Positions 47,818 to 60,085 of a stretch of DNA of 64,000 bases are shown in pieces (within the stretch, counting starts at the first letter, position 1; each line of letters opens with the position of its first letter). Origin of the DNA: Cannabis sativa (taxonomy: Eukaryota > Streptophyta > Magnoliopsida > Rosales > Cannabaceae); the NCBI RefSeq assembly GCF_029168945.1, contig NC_083601.1, positions 71,351,595-71,415,594 of the forward strand, given 5' to 3'. Made by a program: the position numbers and the translations under genes. A model generated the notes under the pieces. The model made no database searches and had not been told where the DNA came from. It saw only the letters and a program-made list of their open reading frames with translations.

Positions 47818-49042
47818 GCGACATACAGTTCTCCGCTACCCTAGGATATAATCAGAGCCTAGCCTTGGCTCCCACAACATCACACTTTGGGACACCCATG
47901 GGCAACCCCTCAGGATGAATGGTCAAGCTCCATCTTAGTCCGCGCCTGCCACCAGCCTAACAAGATCTCCTCAGAGTTCCCAGAGCAAGAGGTCCTCAAA
48001 GGGTAGCAACCGGAATGAGGATAGCAACAACGAAGGGGATACACCCCTCAGTATACTCAATACATGGAGCTTACAGACACGCAGGACCAGTTATACTTTG
48101 CCACCTGGCAAAATACACATTACTGGAAGCCTCCTCCCCTGTATAAGGATAGTTCTCGAAGGGACGCCAGCAAGAGGTGTGAGTATCACAACGACATTGG
48201 CCATAGTACCAATGAATGCAAGAACCTGAAAGATGAAATTGAGAGCCTAATCTAACTAGGTCATTTATATGAATGGATTAAGAACCGACTACCCCAAATT
48301 AACCTGGCTCTAGTAGGAAGCCCTTTACCTCAAGGAGCACCAGGGGGTATACCCGGAGAGCCATCACCCGGTGTACCCCCCGGAGGAGCACTCCCTCAAC
48401 AAATCCCTGGATTATCACCGAGACCAAATGGGAGAGTGGCCATGATCTCCGGTGGACGCCATATTGGGGGAACCACCAGAAACGAGCTAAAGTGTTATGT
48501 TGGGGCCATAAAACACGATGAAGTGTGGGAAGTCACCCAACTCCTAGCGCAAAGGCCCTAACTCATGGACCAGGCCATTACCTTCACAGAAGAAGACGCC
48601 AAACTGGTGCGTTTCCCTCACCCTGACCCACTGGTCATAGAAACTTCCATCGCCAATAAAATTATGGTAAGAATATTGGTAGATAATGGGAGTTCCTTGA
48701 ACTTACTGTTCAAAGAAGCCTTCACGACCATAGGCCTCACGGATAGGGATCTATCGCCCAACGACTCCCAGCTCATAGGATTTAATGGGACAAACACTTA
48801 TCCCAATGCGGAAAGTAAGGCTCCCTGTCACCCTATGCCCGGATACCCCACAGAGCACTTTCAAATACTGCACCTTTGTGGTGGTGGATTGCCCAACAGC
48901 ATACAACACCATCCTTGGTCGGCCGGCCTTGGTCAATTTCGGAGCAATCACCTCCATCCCGCACTTATGCTTTAAATTCCCTAGTCAGGAAGCTGGAGTG
49001 GGGACAGTGAGGGATAAGAGGCTTGAAAAATCTAATAGATAA
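47818..49042 (+). pseudogene. Zinc knuckle and protease of element E
   Basis: The zinc knuckle-like CEYHNDIGHSTNEC (48178-48219) stays in the gag frame. A stop follows at 48253. The protease block (48565 on) has FPHPDPLVIETSIANK, then RILVDNGSSLNLLFKEA, with the Tat-type DNG active site. A frameshift near 48800 moves the rest (CTFVVVDCPTAYNTILGRPA, to 49042) into another frame. No RT follows. Confidence 0.85.
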
Positions 49043-49214
49043 GAACTCACCGCTGTAAGGGCCACGCTTACATCCTGGACGGGATTGGTAGAGGCACAGG
49101 CTACATATCTCTTCATTGGGAGTTAAGTTAGGGCCGATGAAGCGGTTAAACCACTTATACAAGTGATCCAAATTCAAGTCCCAGACGTTCCCGACATATT
49201 CACTACGAGTAAAC

Positions 49215-50358
49215 ATATCTCTGCATTCCCCTAGGTGTACTCCCCCATGGCATATTTGTGCTTGGCAATCCGGAGCTAAGTCCTTTACTCATCGGTAGGA
49301 ATGGGGGTTAAGACAGTAACATGAGGCATAGTATACTTGTCCACCTCGGACAAAATCTCTGAGTCAGAACTGGGAGCAGGAGTATCCACGCGCCTCAGTT
49401 TTTTAACAATCTCTACCTCCACCATCTTACCTTTACGCTTGCGGTCCAGGAGGAAGGATCTCGCCTTCTTCTTCTTCCTCGTCCATTAAGACGACTTGGT
49501 CGTGGGGGATGCTAGTAGAAGATCTCCCGGGAGTCACCACCGGGTCGCGTTATTGAGGCATGCCAGACTCAGGACTGTAGGTTTGGACGAGAACATCCAA
49601 GAGGTCACCCATCGGCTTCCTTGCTTAAAGAAATAAACAAATAAATATGTTAGAACATTATCACAAAATCATGCATGCAAGAGTAATGTAATGAAACTAA
49701 TCCTACCCTGGTGATCTAATTCTGCCCTAGCAAAAGTATGTACTAAAAGGCTGGTGTCGTTGTCCCCTAGAAAGATGTTCGAGAGGAGGAACCAACTGGA
49801 GGATATACAGGTGGAGTGATCCAAGGGGATGGGTACGGGAGGACCGAAACCCATCTGGGACCGGCCTATGAAATGACTAAGGTTGGAAAAATAAAAACTC
49901 TTGGCGTGATCACCCCATCGAAGAGGGGGAATTTTAAACTTAAGAAGATGGTAATCAAATTCCACAGGCCTACAAGTAGAGTAATCCTGAACAGAAGGAA
50001 CATGATGAATAATCAGTGGGAACTTACTAGCTACAGAGGTGCTGGCATCGGGAGCCCCAACATTAGGAAATGGGAACGGAAACTTGAGCCGGGAGGTCGC
50101 CTGTTCTTTTCTAGCTTTTATTTGAAGAACCCTCCCTGAGGCAGCTTGGGCCTTGATGTAGGATGACTCTTGTTCCCTCTTCAAGAGGTACTTCTTGTAC
50201 CTCTCCTCCGTGGAAGCAATGATATCTTCCCGGAGCGCCTTGTCGAACTCAGGGTTGTGAATGTTGGGGCAGAGAACCTTGGATAAATTGAAGTCATCTG
50301 TTGATTGGCCCTCTGAAATTGACTTCTCACTCCGGCAATTGTGTTTTGAAAACTTCAA
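49215..50358 (-). pseudogene. Antisense ORF of element E, probably spliced
   Basis: A 229-codon frame on the minus strand (ATG 50358) opposes gag-protease. It has a charged stretch (EFDKALREDIIASTEERYKKYLLKREQES) followed by a more hydrophobic half (FDYHLLKFKIPPLRW, VPIPLDHSTC). Near its 3' end there are good intron signals: donor GTAGGATTAG at 49706, acceptor TTTCTTTAAG ending at 49624, intron 83 bp. Splicing there keeps frame and adds RKPMGDLLDVLVQTYSPESG. After one stop (about 49550) the frame continues with an acidic MDEEEEEGE, and a shifted frame reads KKLRRVDTPAPSSDSEIL to about 49215. I do not recognise a function. It may be the antisense additional ORF of Tat elements; decay is evident. 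Confidence 0.5.
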
Positions 50359-50980
50359 AAACTATTTTTTGTTTTTATTTCTAAAAGTACTTTTTTGAAA
50401 ATAAAAAATAAAAAATAATACCAAACATGCTCTAAGTATCGATGTGCTATGCTGAGCATTGTTATAGCAAAGCCAAGTTTTCTTCTATCTCTGGTAATAT
50501 ATAATATTAGTCCCAAAAGTAATTTATAATAACTAAATGTTTATTATAATTAAAATTAAATTAGTAAGAACTTGAATTTAAATATTATTTTTCAATGATA
50601 AGTGTGTGTCAATGTTTTTAGTGGTTTTTGTTTCTATAATTCATAATTAGAGAATTCGCCAAAGGTAAGTTTAGTATGTTCAAATGCTAAAGGAAATTAA
50701 ACTTTTAAATGATGTTTAGTTGGAAAGAATTAAATTATAGAGTTAGGAATGAGAGTAGGAATAGGTAGGAATGAAAATATAGAATTAAGAATGAGAATAG
50801 GAATATCTATAGAAATAAAATAGAATTAAATTTAAAATGTATAAAAAATTTGATAATTTTATTAATTTTTTTTTCTCATCTTGCGTTGAAATGGTCTTTC
50901 TGTTCATTTCAAATTAGAATAGTCATTCCACAAAAATTATGGAAAAGTCATTCTATTAAATTGGCATTCTAATACTTTAA
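50346..50980. other. AT-rich stretch, possibly a MITE remnant
   Basis: No gene. It contains repeated aggaatga/aggaata motifs (about 50740-50810) and, inverted, gtcattcca/gtcattcta (50930-50955), as in small inverted-repeat elements. The boundaries are unclear. Confidence 0.4.
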
Positions 50981-51339
50981 GACTCGTTTGGTACACTATA
51001 TTATTAGGTTATATTGTATTGTAATATTATATTAAATTTAGTTATTATATATACATATCATATTTTGATATAATACTATTTTAAATTTTAATTTACACAT
51101 ACTAAAATATTACATATTTATATATTCATAAAATTTAATGTCATATATAGTTTTACGTAAATGTGACATTTAGTAACCCTTTTGTTTTAGAGTTTTTGAT
51201 TACAAAAATAAAAGTAAAATTTTTATTTTTGAAAAATGAAAATGTATTCTATAACTACTTTTATTTTTTAATTTTAAAAATAAAATACAAAATGCATGTT
51301 CTATAAATTTTATATTTATTTTTATTTGTTAATTTTATT

Positions 51340-51554
51340 TAAGTCGGGTCTAGGTCCGGGTCCAAGTTCGAGTTTGGGTCCAGAGCCGGGTCTGGGGCTG
51401 GGATTGGGGCCAAGTCTAAGTTGGGGTCTCCAGTTCGGGTCCGGGTCTAGGTTAGGTTCACGTTCGGGGTTCGGGTTCGGGGTTTAGGGTCTGTTCTGGG
51501 TTCGAGTCTGGGATCGTGGTCCCGATCCAGGTTTTGGGTCCAGGTCAGGGGCTG
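51340..51554 (+). repeat. GGGTCN-type hexamer array, left part
   Basis: Degenerate 6-bp units such as gggtct, gggtcc and ggttcg in tandem. The array is interrupted by a solo LTR and resumes at 53867. Confidence 0.88.
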
Positions 51555-53866
51555 TGTAACACCCTAACTAGCCTAGGCATGTCACATGATTTTTAAACGT
51601 ACTGTGCAACTCGTTGCTAATCAACGAGGTTTATAGAAATCGTGATTAATTAAAATTTTGCTTTTTAATTAAAATTTATAATATTTCATACAAAGTACTC
51701 GGGATCGCGATTACAAAATACTTTACAAAAGTTAATTAATTCTTTACAAAATATTTGTCGCCCAGCGACTAACTACAAAAGTGCTGCTGTCTCGAGGATC
51801 GTACGCTCCAGGCCTAACTGCCCTGACATGTACAATCTTCATCGACTCCTCCTCACGGTTCCTCAGCTTTGGCCTTGCCCTTACCTACACATAAACATAG
51901 ACTTGTGAGTCGACAAACTCAGTAAGAAAAGCATAAATCATAAAACATACATAAATCCCGGGTTATGATCAGGCGCCCATACCGTTGACCACAAGCCTAA
52001 TCCCCGTGTCCCACACGGTACTGAGTCTCGAACGTTCGTACGACGGTACTTTTGACGGAGTAACAGCCTATGCTCAGTACACTGGTCATACTCCAGCTGC
52101 TAGTCATACTCTAGCCTTACTGATATGTTACAGTATCAGCCTATACTCGGTACACTGGTCATACTCCAGCTGCTAGTCATACTCTAGCCTTACCAATGTG
52201 ATACAGTCAAACAGTACAGTACCATCGACCATAATATCACCCTATTCTCGGTACATTGGTCATACTCCAGCCGCTAGTCATACTCTAGCCTTACCGATGT
52301 GATACTGTCGGATGGTACGATGCAAACATACAAATCTAATGTAATCTAACAGGCTTCCTAACATGCACGCTAAACATGTAAATACATATGCATACTGTTA
52401 TACTAATCTTACCTCAATTCCAAATTCTGGTGTGCCGGTCAACCTGAGTGGAACGAACTGCTCTGCGATTTACAGGCTCCTAAACCATAACAACCACAAC
52501 ACTAGATAAGTGATACGCTAAATCACTTTCCGAGGACTTAAACTAGAACCTAAGAGTTTCCCTATCGACAAAAAGCATGGCAATACCCTAAACAACACAC
52601 AAATGGGAAGAACTAGGGTTCCCAAAAATGTCCCAACCAGTAGACTGGTTCTACAACCGGAATTCCGGTTCTACAACCAAGGAAACCATCAGCAACCCTA
52701 GTTCCTGGAAGCCCCAACCGGTCGACCGGTTGCTGATGGCTTCCCAGAACCGGAATTCCGGTTCAGTGCAGGAAATTTTTAAAATTTCATTTCTCATTCA
52801 ATTCAAACCCAAACTCTTTCAAACCTTCCAGACCTGTTCTAAATACCCCAAATAACAATTCCAAAAGCATTAAAACAAAGCTTAATGCACTAAAACAAAA
52901 ATCACCATGTGAGCTCCAAGCTTTGAGTTCAAAACTCAAGCTTGGTTAAATCTAATAAACATGCATCACAACCTGCTCAAATCTACTTAAATAAGCATAA
53001 CTAAGTCTCTGAAAACAACCACAAACCACTACAAACAACACAGCAACCAAGTTCATCATTTTACCTTGAAAATCAAAGTTTTGGGTTTAAAATTCCACAC
53101 TTAATTAAAATCAACAAACACCAACACAATCTTGCTTGAATCACATATTAAAACATAATTAAGCTTCACAAACCACTAACAAACTCACACAACAGTCACA
53201 ACCACAATTTCTCAAGCATGCAATTATCAAAGAAACTTAAAAGAAAGCTATAGGAATCTTACCAACAACTTGTGATCACTAAATCTGGAGAAAATAGTTT
53301 GAATTACCAAAGAAAACACCAAGAATCCTTGCTGCTCAAGGAGGCCAAAAGAGGGAGAGAGTTTGAGAGGAAAATGGAATTTTGCTTTTCTCTTGTTTTT
53401 TTTTTTCAATTTTGTAAAATGAGAGTCAAAAGTAACTTTAATTACTTTATTCATCAACTAATAAACATAACATAACCTAAATAATTCCCAATTACTAAGT
53501 CCACTAAAGGACAAAAATATCAATGGGGCAAAATGATCATTTTGCCCCTCCACACTAAAATAACATAAAGGGTACTAAAGGGTATTTTGGGAAATTCTAA
53601 ATTCCCGACTAATCCCGACATTCCCAATATCTAAATAACCATCCCACTATACTAACATGCTAAGTTGTGATTCTACTGAGCCAAACACCGAGTTCCATGT
53701 TGCCGGGCACCGAAAATGCAAAATATGAAATTTCACTATATGACATAAAATGCATTCAGAATTCAAATATATCAACATAAATAATTATTTAAATATCTAT
53801 AAATAATTATCATAATTAAATCTTAATTAACTGCTAATTTCCAAATTAACCTAAGCGGTCTTTACA
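51555..53866 (-). repeat. Solo LTR of family A (minus strand)
   Basis: 2312 bp, starting TGTAACACCC and ending GGTCTTTACA. It is the reverse complement of the element A LTR, including the tandem units (about 52055-52310), the CCGG palindromes (about 52650-52770) and the region deleted from the 3' LTR of A. The flanking 5-mers (ggctg, ggtcg) are not a clean target duplication, perhaps because the target is repetitive and has since mutated. No internal sequence remains. Confidence 0.9.
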
Positions 53867-54335
53867 GGTCGGGTCCAAGATCAGGGGTCTGAGTCCAGGG
53901 TCGTGGTCTGGGGCTAGAGTCGGGGTCGAGGTTGGGATCTGGGTTGAGGTCGGGTTTTGTGTTTGGGGCATGGTATGAGTTCTGGGTCCGAGTCTAGGTT
54001 TGGGTTCGTGTCCCAGTCCGGATCTAGCGCTAGGTTAGGGTCTGGGTCAAGGTTTGGACTTCAGGTCCTGGGTTTGGGTCAGGATCGGGGTTCAGGTTCT
54101 GTTTCGGGGTTCGCGTTGGGGTTTGGGTCCGTGGTCCAATTCCAGGTTCGGTTCTAGGTTGGGGTCGGGATCTGAGTCTCGGTCCCAAGTTCTAGGCTGT
54201 GGTTGGAGTTTGAATTTTGGCTTTGGGGTCTGGGTCCGGTTGGTGTTTGGGTCCATGGTCCTTGGTCGAATCTGAGTTTAGTTCCAGGTCAGGGTCCAGG
54301 TCCGTGTCCCAAGATCTAGGTTGGCGTCGGAGTCC
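53867..54335 (+). repeat. GGGTCN-type hexamer array, right part
   Basis: Continues 51340-51554 with the same degenerate units (gggtcc, gggtct, aggttc and similar). The Gly/Ser/Phe-rich frames across it come from the repeat. Confidence 0.88.
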
Positions 54336-54605
54336 AAAATATTGATTAAGAAAAAAAAAATTGTTTAAAATATTTTGAAAGTTACTTTTTTTTAAAAAAA
54401 AAAAAATCAAATTTTGATTCTTAATTAAATAATTGAAGTGTAATAAAAAACAGTTAACATATTTCTAAAAAATATTTTTACTTTAATTAAGAAAACAAAA
54501 AATTAATTAAAAAAATATTACAAAACATACCAAAAAATACTACATAAAATACAGTTTAATACAATACAATATAATGCGGTGAACTATGATGTAGTAAACA
54601 AACAC

Positions 54606-55588
54606 TAAATGCAACCAAAAGAGAAATAAAATAAAAATTATTTTCTTTTTGTTTCATTTCATTTTATTACCTGAAGTCAAACGCTATCTTAATTATTATT
54701 AATTGGAAACATTTTAATGTTCAAATGAAGAGTTTCTTAAAAATAAAAAAAAAGCATGTCACCCTAAACCAATAATGTAAAAAGTAAATTAAAAAAAATG
54801 ATATTATTCTAAGCCCTAGAAGGGGGACAACAATATCGATCCAATTGAGAGTTCGACTAAGTACATATATATCTGACCGAAACCAAATATTGAACTATAA
54901 CCACATTCTCATATAACAACATTCATTATTAGAGATGCAGATTCTCTATCAATTATTTTTATATCTGTACATATATATATATGTGTATGCATACACTCAG
55001 TAAGTTTCAATAACTCAATTTATTATGTTCATATATATGGTCCGACGACTGTCATAATTTTAAAATGAGATCAAGCTATGTCTCTGGCACAATTTCGGTA
55101 CGATCGATGAATATTTTTTCTTTATTTATGTATAAAATCACACGAAATATATAGCTAATTTTTCAAGTACGATAATATAACTAGTTTTCTTATAAGTAAT
55201 ATTATGCATAGTACAATAAAAATAAGATTTTAGTTTTTGAACAAAAAATAATACTATTTATAGTTGAGAAAACTAATAAAACACTAATTAATTTCCGATC
55301 ACTACGTACCATACTAGATCTCCTTAATTACCCAAAACTTTAAGTTACATGAAAAAGATTGCCTACTAATTAATTACTTTTTTTAGGAACAAAAATGAAA
55401 CCTACAGGCTACAACCGAGAGTAAAGAAAATTAATTAAGTGATGGTGATCATCGATCAAAAGAGAAATTAACATGATAAACCAGACATATGTTTATATAT
55501 GTATACATTGATTCATTATAGATATTGATCAAGTTGATTAGGTTGATCAATATTATATATATATATGCCGTGTCCATGTCATTTTGCA
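54606..55588. other. Intergenic region downstream of the HLH gene
   Basis: AT-rich, no other gene. Near the gene end lies a perfect inverted repeat (55522-55532 and 55543-55553), described separately. Confidence 0.6.
55522..55553. repeat. Perfect 11-bp inverted repeat past the HLH gene stop
   Basis: atattgatcaa and its exact inverse flank a 10-nt loop, 36 bp beyond the stop codon in the direction of transcription. It would lie in the 3' UTR. Any role in transcript ends or stability is unproven. Confidence 0.7.
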
Positions 55589-57207
55589 TTAATCATTTTC
55601 AGTGGTTTCACTCCAATTCTTAATCGACATCATAACGGCTTGCTTCACAGCTTCAGCATCCATACTGCTTTCACCTTCTACATTCTATAAACGTACACAT
55701 TTATACATTAGTGTTAGTATGTATGAAGAGAGAATGAGAGAGTTACATCATCAAGTATATAATTTGAATTAGATTAAAATAAAAGAGCAATTTAATTGTG
55801 TTTATTATTATAGTATTAATGCATGCAGTAGTAGTATAGTAGAAGTAATAATACATATATAGTAGAACTTACTTCTCCTCCTACTGCTTGTAAGTGGAAA
55901 CTGTCAGCACAGGAAACCCTAGCTTCAAGCACGTTAAGACCCATATCTTCAAAAGCTTCCAAAACGGCCACAAGCAAACCTGGGCAACTCTTTTCCGAAA
56001 GCACATTTATCATAAACCCTTTATCTAGGGTTTTCACCGAGACCTGCTAATTAATATTATTTATTTAATTAATAACATATAGCAATGTAGATTATTGATC
56101 TGTAATAACTAAAATAGGGGAAATAATTATTGAAACTTGAAAGTGCTATTTATATATACCACAGGCAATGCATTAAAATCGTCATGATCACTTGAAGATG
56201 TAATTTGTGCATTATTTTCCATGTCTTGATTCAATCTTTGGACCTTTTCTTTTAAGTCTTCAATGTACTTTGACGCGTCCACTATGATTGAGGTTTTGTT
56301 GAGCTGCCACAGTACACATGCAAAGACATATATATAATTAATAAATAAATTTTTCAAGTTACGGATATATATTTATATACACACACATCTAAAATATATA
56401 TCAGTGAAAAAGCTTTCTAAACAATTTTGTCCCCTGCATTGACATAAGTTAATAAAATTCCTCTCATTCACATTAGAAGTAACTCATGTAAGATATATAC
56501 ATATACACACCCAACTGAAATAGCTATAACTATAAATTTGACAAATTATTAAGGATATATGCAGTTGTCATGAGACTTCATAAACCATTTTGAGAATTTG
56601 AAGAGATGATATATCAAACCAGATATTATATACATATTCTTATTAATTAACCCATCCGAGTAGAATAATTAATATCACATATCTAAATATTTGACCGCAC
56701 TATATTTTCCCTTGAAAAATTCTAACGAGCAAGAGGAATGAACAGTCATATTAGGAAATTATTAATTGTTAATTGTCATCATGCATGAAGCCAAGAATAA
56801 ATTGGGGAACATATATATATATATATATATATAAATAGAACAGGAAATATTTATAATTTTATATAATCACAGAATTAGTTGAAATTATTATTGCTTATAA
56901 TTAATTATAGAAGTATCTAAGGTGTCATATACACAAGTAGCTAGAAAAGAAAAAAAAATTGAGAAAAAAATGAATCTTAAAAAATTGTTATTACTATAGT
57001 GAAAATAAAGATGAGGGGTACTATAATGTGTATATATATACATATATATAAGGAAATTTAGCCAATAGAAGAAAGGGAGTATAAGAATTAAAAGAATGCA
57101 GAGGCCAGTATGGGGAAAATTACAGCATGAGAGTTAGTAATAGAACGAAGAAGCTGCAGCTTCTCATGCAGAGTTGCGGCTGATCTCTTGTGCTCCCTAG
57201 AAACCAT
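55589..57207 (-). CDS. HLH protein with C-terminal ACT-like domain (four exons, 164 residues)
   Basis: Exons on the minus strand: 57207-57124, 56303-56160, 56043-55873 and 55684-55589; introns 820, 116 and 188 bp. All introns have GT-AG ends and phase 0, and all exon lengths are multiples of three. The start is ATG 57207 (MVSREHKRSAATLHEKLQLL) and the stop TAA 55591-55589. Residues 3-53 form helix-loop-helix: LHEKLQLLRSITNS, then loop, then KTSIIVDASKYIEDLKEKVQ. Residues about 77-150 look like an ACT-like fold (VKTLDKGFMINVLSEKS, PGLLVAVLEAFEDMGLNVLEA). The first helix is preceded by only a short basic stretch, so DNA binding is doubtful and partnering with other bHLH factors in the nucleus is more likely (inference). 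From memory it resembles Arabidopsis AT3G56220/AT2G40435. All reading-frame and splice signals look intact. Confidence 0.88.
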
Positions 57208-57330
57208 TTTTACTATTGATAATGACGATGATATATATATATATATATATATACTTATGTATATGTGGGTGTTGAGACTCTAGAGGCTTTTTATTCTCTT
57301 ATTTCTCTGCTTTCTATATATACATAAGGA
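57208..57330 (-). promoter_or_regulatory. 5' UTR and core promoter candidate of the HLH gene
   Basis: About 110 bp upstream of the ATG the minus strand has a TATA-like TATATATA (about 57315-57322) followed by AGAAAGCAGAGAAATAAGAG. The presumed 5' UTR contains a (TA)n run at 57231-57253, a likely length polymorphism. The transcription start is not defined by sequence alone. Confidence 0.45.
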
Positions 57331-60085
57331 CAGTATGTATTGCCCAGCAACCTCTCTTTGATCCTCTGCTAAACCTGATCTGAATTAGGCGCTCATATAT
57401 ATAGATATAGAAATAGATGGATATATATATATATATGTAAAAAAAAAATAAAAACAAAAAGTGATGAGAGAAGAGATATACTTATGAGCTCTCAAATCTA
57501 TGCGATGATCTCCTGTTTGCTTCCCACATGAGTGCCTCAGTTTCTTCACAACATTTATAATTATAATAATATATAATTCACTCCCCGAACTGCCCTTTAT
57601 TATGCGGTGATAACAATATATTGATTACTATTGCATTTATTTTCTACTCCAAAACAAATCATTTATTTTTTTGAAACAAAACAAATAAATTAATCCTTTT
57701 CTATATTTCTTTAGGCAATAGGACTTCCAGCCTGAAATGTGAGCATTAATTTAGAGTTTTGCACCTTCAACTTTTTGTGTTACAAATAATTCTCCCTAAA
57801 TTACACAGATGATTGCAAATATCTTCATATTTACTCATATTTTCTTTTTTTTTTTTCGAAATAATTTAGTTTACTTATGTGATTAGTCACACATGTATAA
57901 TTTAACAAGTTCAAACTACGATCAACATATAATTTATTGATATTAAACAAAAAAAAATATATATATTATTTTAAAAAAATATGTATACAAATATTATCAT
58001 AATTTATTATAAACTGCTAGTTTTAAATTTAAATTGTATACATATTACTGCTACATCAATAAATTAAATAAAAAAAAAAGAAAGAAAAATATTTGTCGAT
58101 TTTTATAATTCAATGGAAATTATTGCAAAAAATAGTTCTTGAAGAAAAATTCTACAAGGATCATAATTCGAATGCCAAATCCATATTTTTTATTAATTAA
58201 TATATATAATAATATTTGGGTATTATTGAGAAATGTATATTTATAGAGGATTGTCAAAGGTATAAGTATGTAATCTTTAATATTATAATGAAATGTTATA
58301 TTATTATTGATGTATTCGTTTTTTTTTTTCAAAAATTTTGTTAGTGTAATAGAATATTAGTTTGAGTGTATTTTAATTTAATAATTAATATATATTTAAA
58401 AATTATTAACTAAGTTTGTCTTTGCCTGTAGTGTCTAAAAAGTTTATATATGTACACATAATTTATACAGCTACAAATAAGTGATATAATGCAAAATATA
58501 ATTTATTTTGTCAAAATTTTACTAATGATGTACCAAATTGTAATGTAAATATCTCAAATCTAAATTTAGACAATATAGCATGATACAAAATTTGTATCAT
58601 AATAAATGTTATACTTTTATATTTACTATTATACTATTTTTAATATTTATTATTAAAATTTAGTTAGCATGTCAATTTGCATAAAATGACTTTCTTAATT
58701 ATTATTATTTATTAATAAATTCGATATTTACATTTATATTATTATTTTATATTATTAATAAAGTGTTAGATAAGTATTAAATGACATATAAATTTTGTAT
58801 CAAGATTCGCAATTATGTATTAGAACATAATAGTAAAAGTTGATATAAAAATGTCACAAAATTATATTTTATGCCAAATATAGATCTATTTTTGCATCTC
58901 GGTCTAAACTTATTAACACATATATGATAATTAATTTTAACCAATTATTCTTATCTAAGATAAGACGTTCCACTTATTAATTGTAACTTGCTACATAAAT
59001 ATGTATCTTGTTTTTTTTTTTTAAATTGTAACTTGCTACATAAATATGTATCTTGTTTTTTTTTTTAATTAATGTGTACACATATTATTATTCATATCTA
59101 TACATAGTAATCTTGTGGTTGTGTAATAATGTGTTTCTTGCTTTTTCATAAAAATAATATTAATGATATCATATTTCAATGATATTTTGATAATAGTTTA
59201 TTACATCAATATTGTAAATTATATGCAATGATTAATTGTGCATGAATTCCCTGAAAAAAAAAGTGTGTACATGAATTTCATTTCACTTAATGAATGTACC
59301 TAGCTAGTACTATACACATACTGTACGTCTGTTTTAAATGTGATCTAATTATAGTATTCCTTATAAAAATAACTTTATAGAAAGTAAAAAGAACTTCTAT
59401 ATGGCAAAATTTGTTGATCAAATGTATTATTTAATATTAGTGGTATAAGTACTCAAAATATTTTGAGTTTATAAAGGGCATAGACTTATAAATAATATTT
59501 TAGCAGCTATAGTAAAATTGTAATTTTTATCCAACTTTATTAGTATAGACACTCTAAGACTTAAATATTAATGTTTTTGAAGAAGATTTAGAAGTAATTG
59601 ATTTTGGTCCAATAATTTAAAATTTATAACATGTATTTTATTTAAGACACTAACAAAGTTTGTACTTACAAAACTAAACAAAAATTACATCTTAATTTAT
59701 TAACATTTTGTACTTATAGCTTTGAAAAATTAGATTTATACTAGTTACAAACTCAAAATTTTAATCACTTATACTACAAATATCTCATATATTATATATA
59801 TTTTAAAATGGTAAACTAACAATTAATATTAATTTTTTTATTCAATTTTGAATTTTGTTGAACAAATTTCTTTATTCGAATTGATATACTATACTTTTTG
59901 AATGTAACAAATAATGAAAGTATGCGCGTGCAAATAATATGCTTATTATTAATAGTATTATAATTAAATTAATTAAGTGTGTGATACATTGGTATGGCAC
60001 TGCTTCTTAGTTATAGGGTCTTCTGTGTCCATATAGTTCATGTGTACATATTTAATTCTAAATCATAAAATTTATAATTCAATAC
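57331..60085. other. AT-rich intergenic region upstream of the HLH gene
   Basis: No gene seen. It contains many TA runs and a 45-bp tandem duplication at 58980-59069. Confidence 0.6.
58980..59069. repeat. Tandem duplication, 45-bp period
   Basis: Two adjacent copies of attgtaacttgctacataaa...tatcttg plus a T run, nearly identical, so probably young. Confidence 0.92.

Larger units (their letters stand above)
45542..50345 (+). mobile_element. Tat-type gypsy element E, truncated (5' LTR, gag, protease, antisense ORF)
   Basis: The LTR-like 5' end, junction motif TTTTGGTGCTTTCATTGAG, gag and protease lie on the + strand. A reverse-strand ORF follows at once, without RT, RNase H or integrase between. 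Tat-lineage elements can carry extra ORFs, some antisense, between pol and the 3' LTR (family knowledge), so the gap suggests loss of pol. No 3' LTR is present; the element stops near 50345 at unrelated AT-rich sequence. Confidence 0.75.
50981..54605. mobile_element. Possible large MITE or non-autonomous DNA transposon with a hexamer array
   Basis: The left end (gactcgtttggtacactata) and the inverted right end (gtgtttgtttactacatcat) are similar. A shared ttatattgtattgta lies inside each, and both sides carry TAA (50978-50980, 54606-54608), the target length of PIF/Harbinger elements. Without the solo LTR inserted at 51555-53866 the element would be about 1.3 kb. Its centre is a GC-rich hexamer array. 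No transposase is present. The similarity is imperfect, so this is a proposal. Confidence 0.45.

Noticed and set aside
51555..53866. Full-length element between the hexamer arrays
   Set aside because: Only LTR sequence is present, with no primer site, coding region or second LTR.
51296..54275. Gly/Ser/Phe-rich frames (51296-51487, 53957-54157, 54054-54275)
   Set aside because: They translate the GGGTCN hexamer array; every frame of such an array is open by chance.
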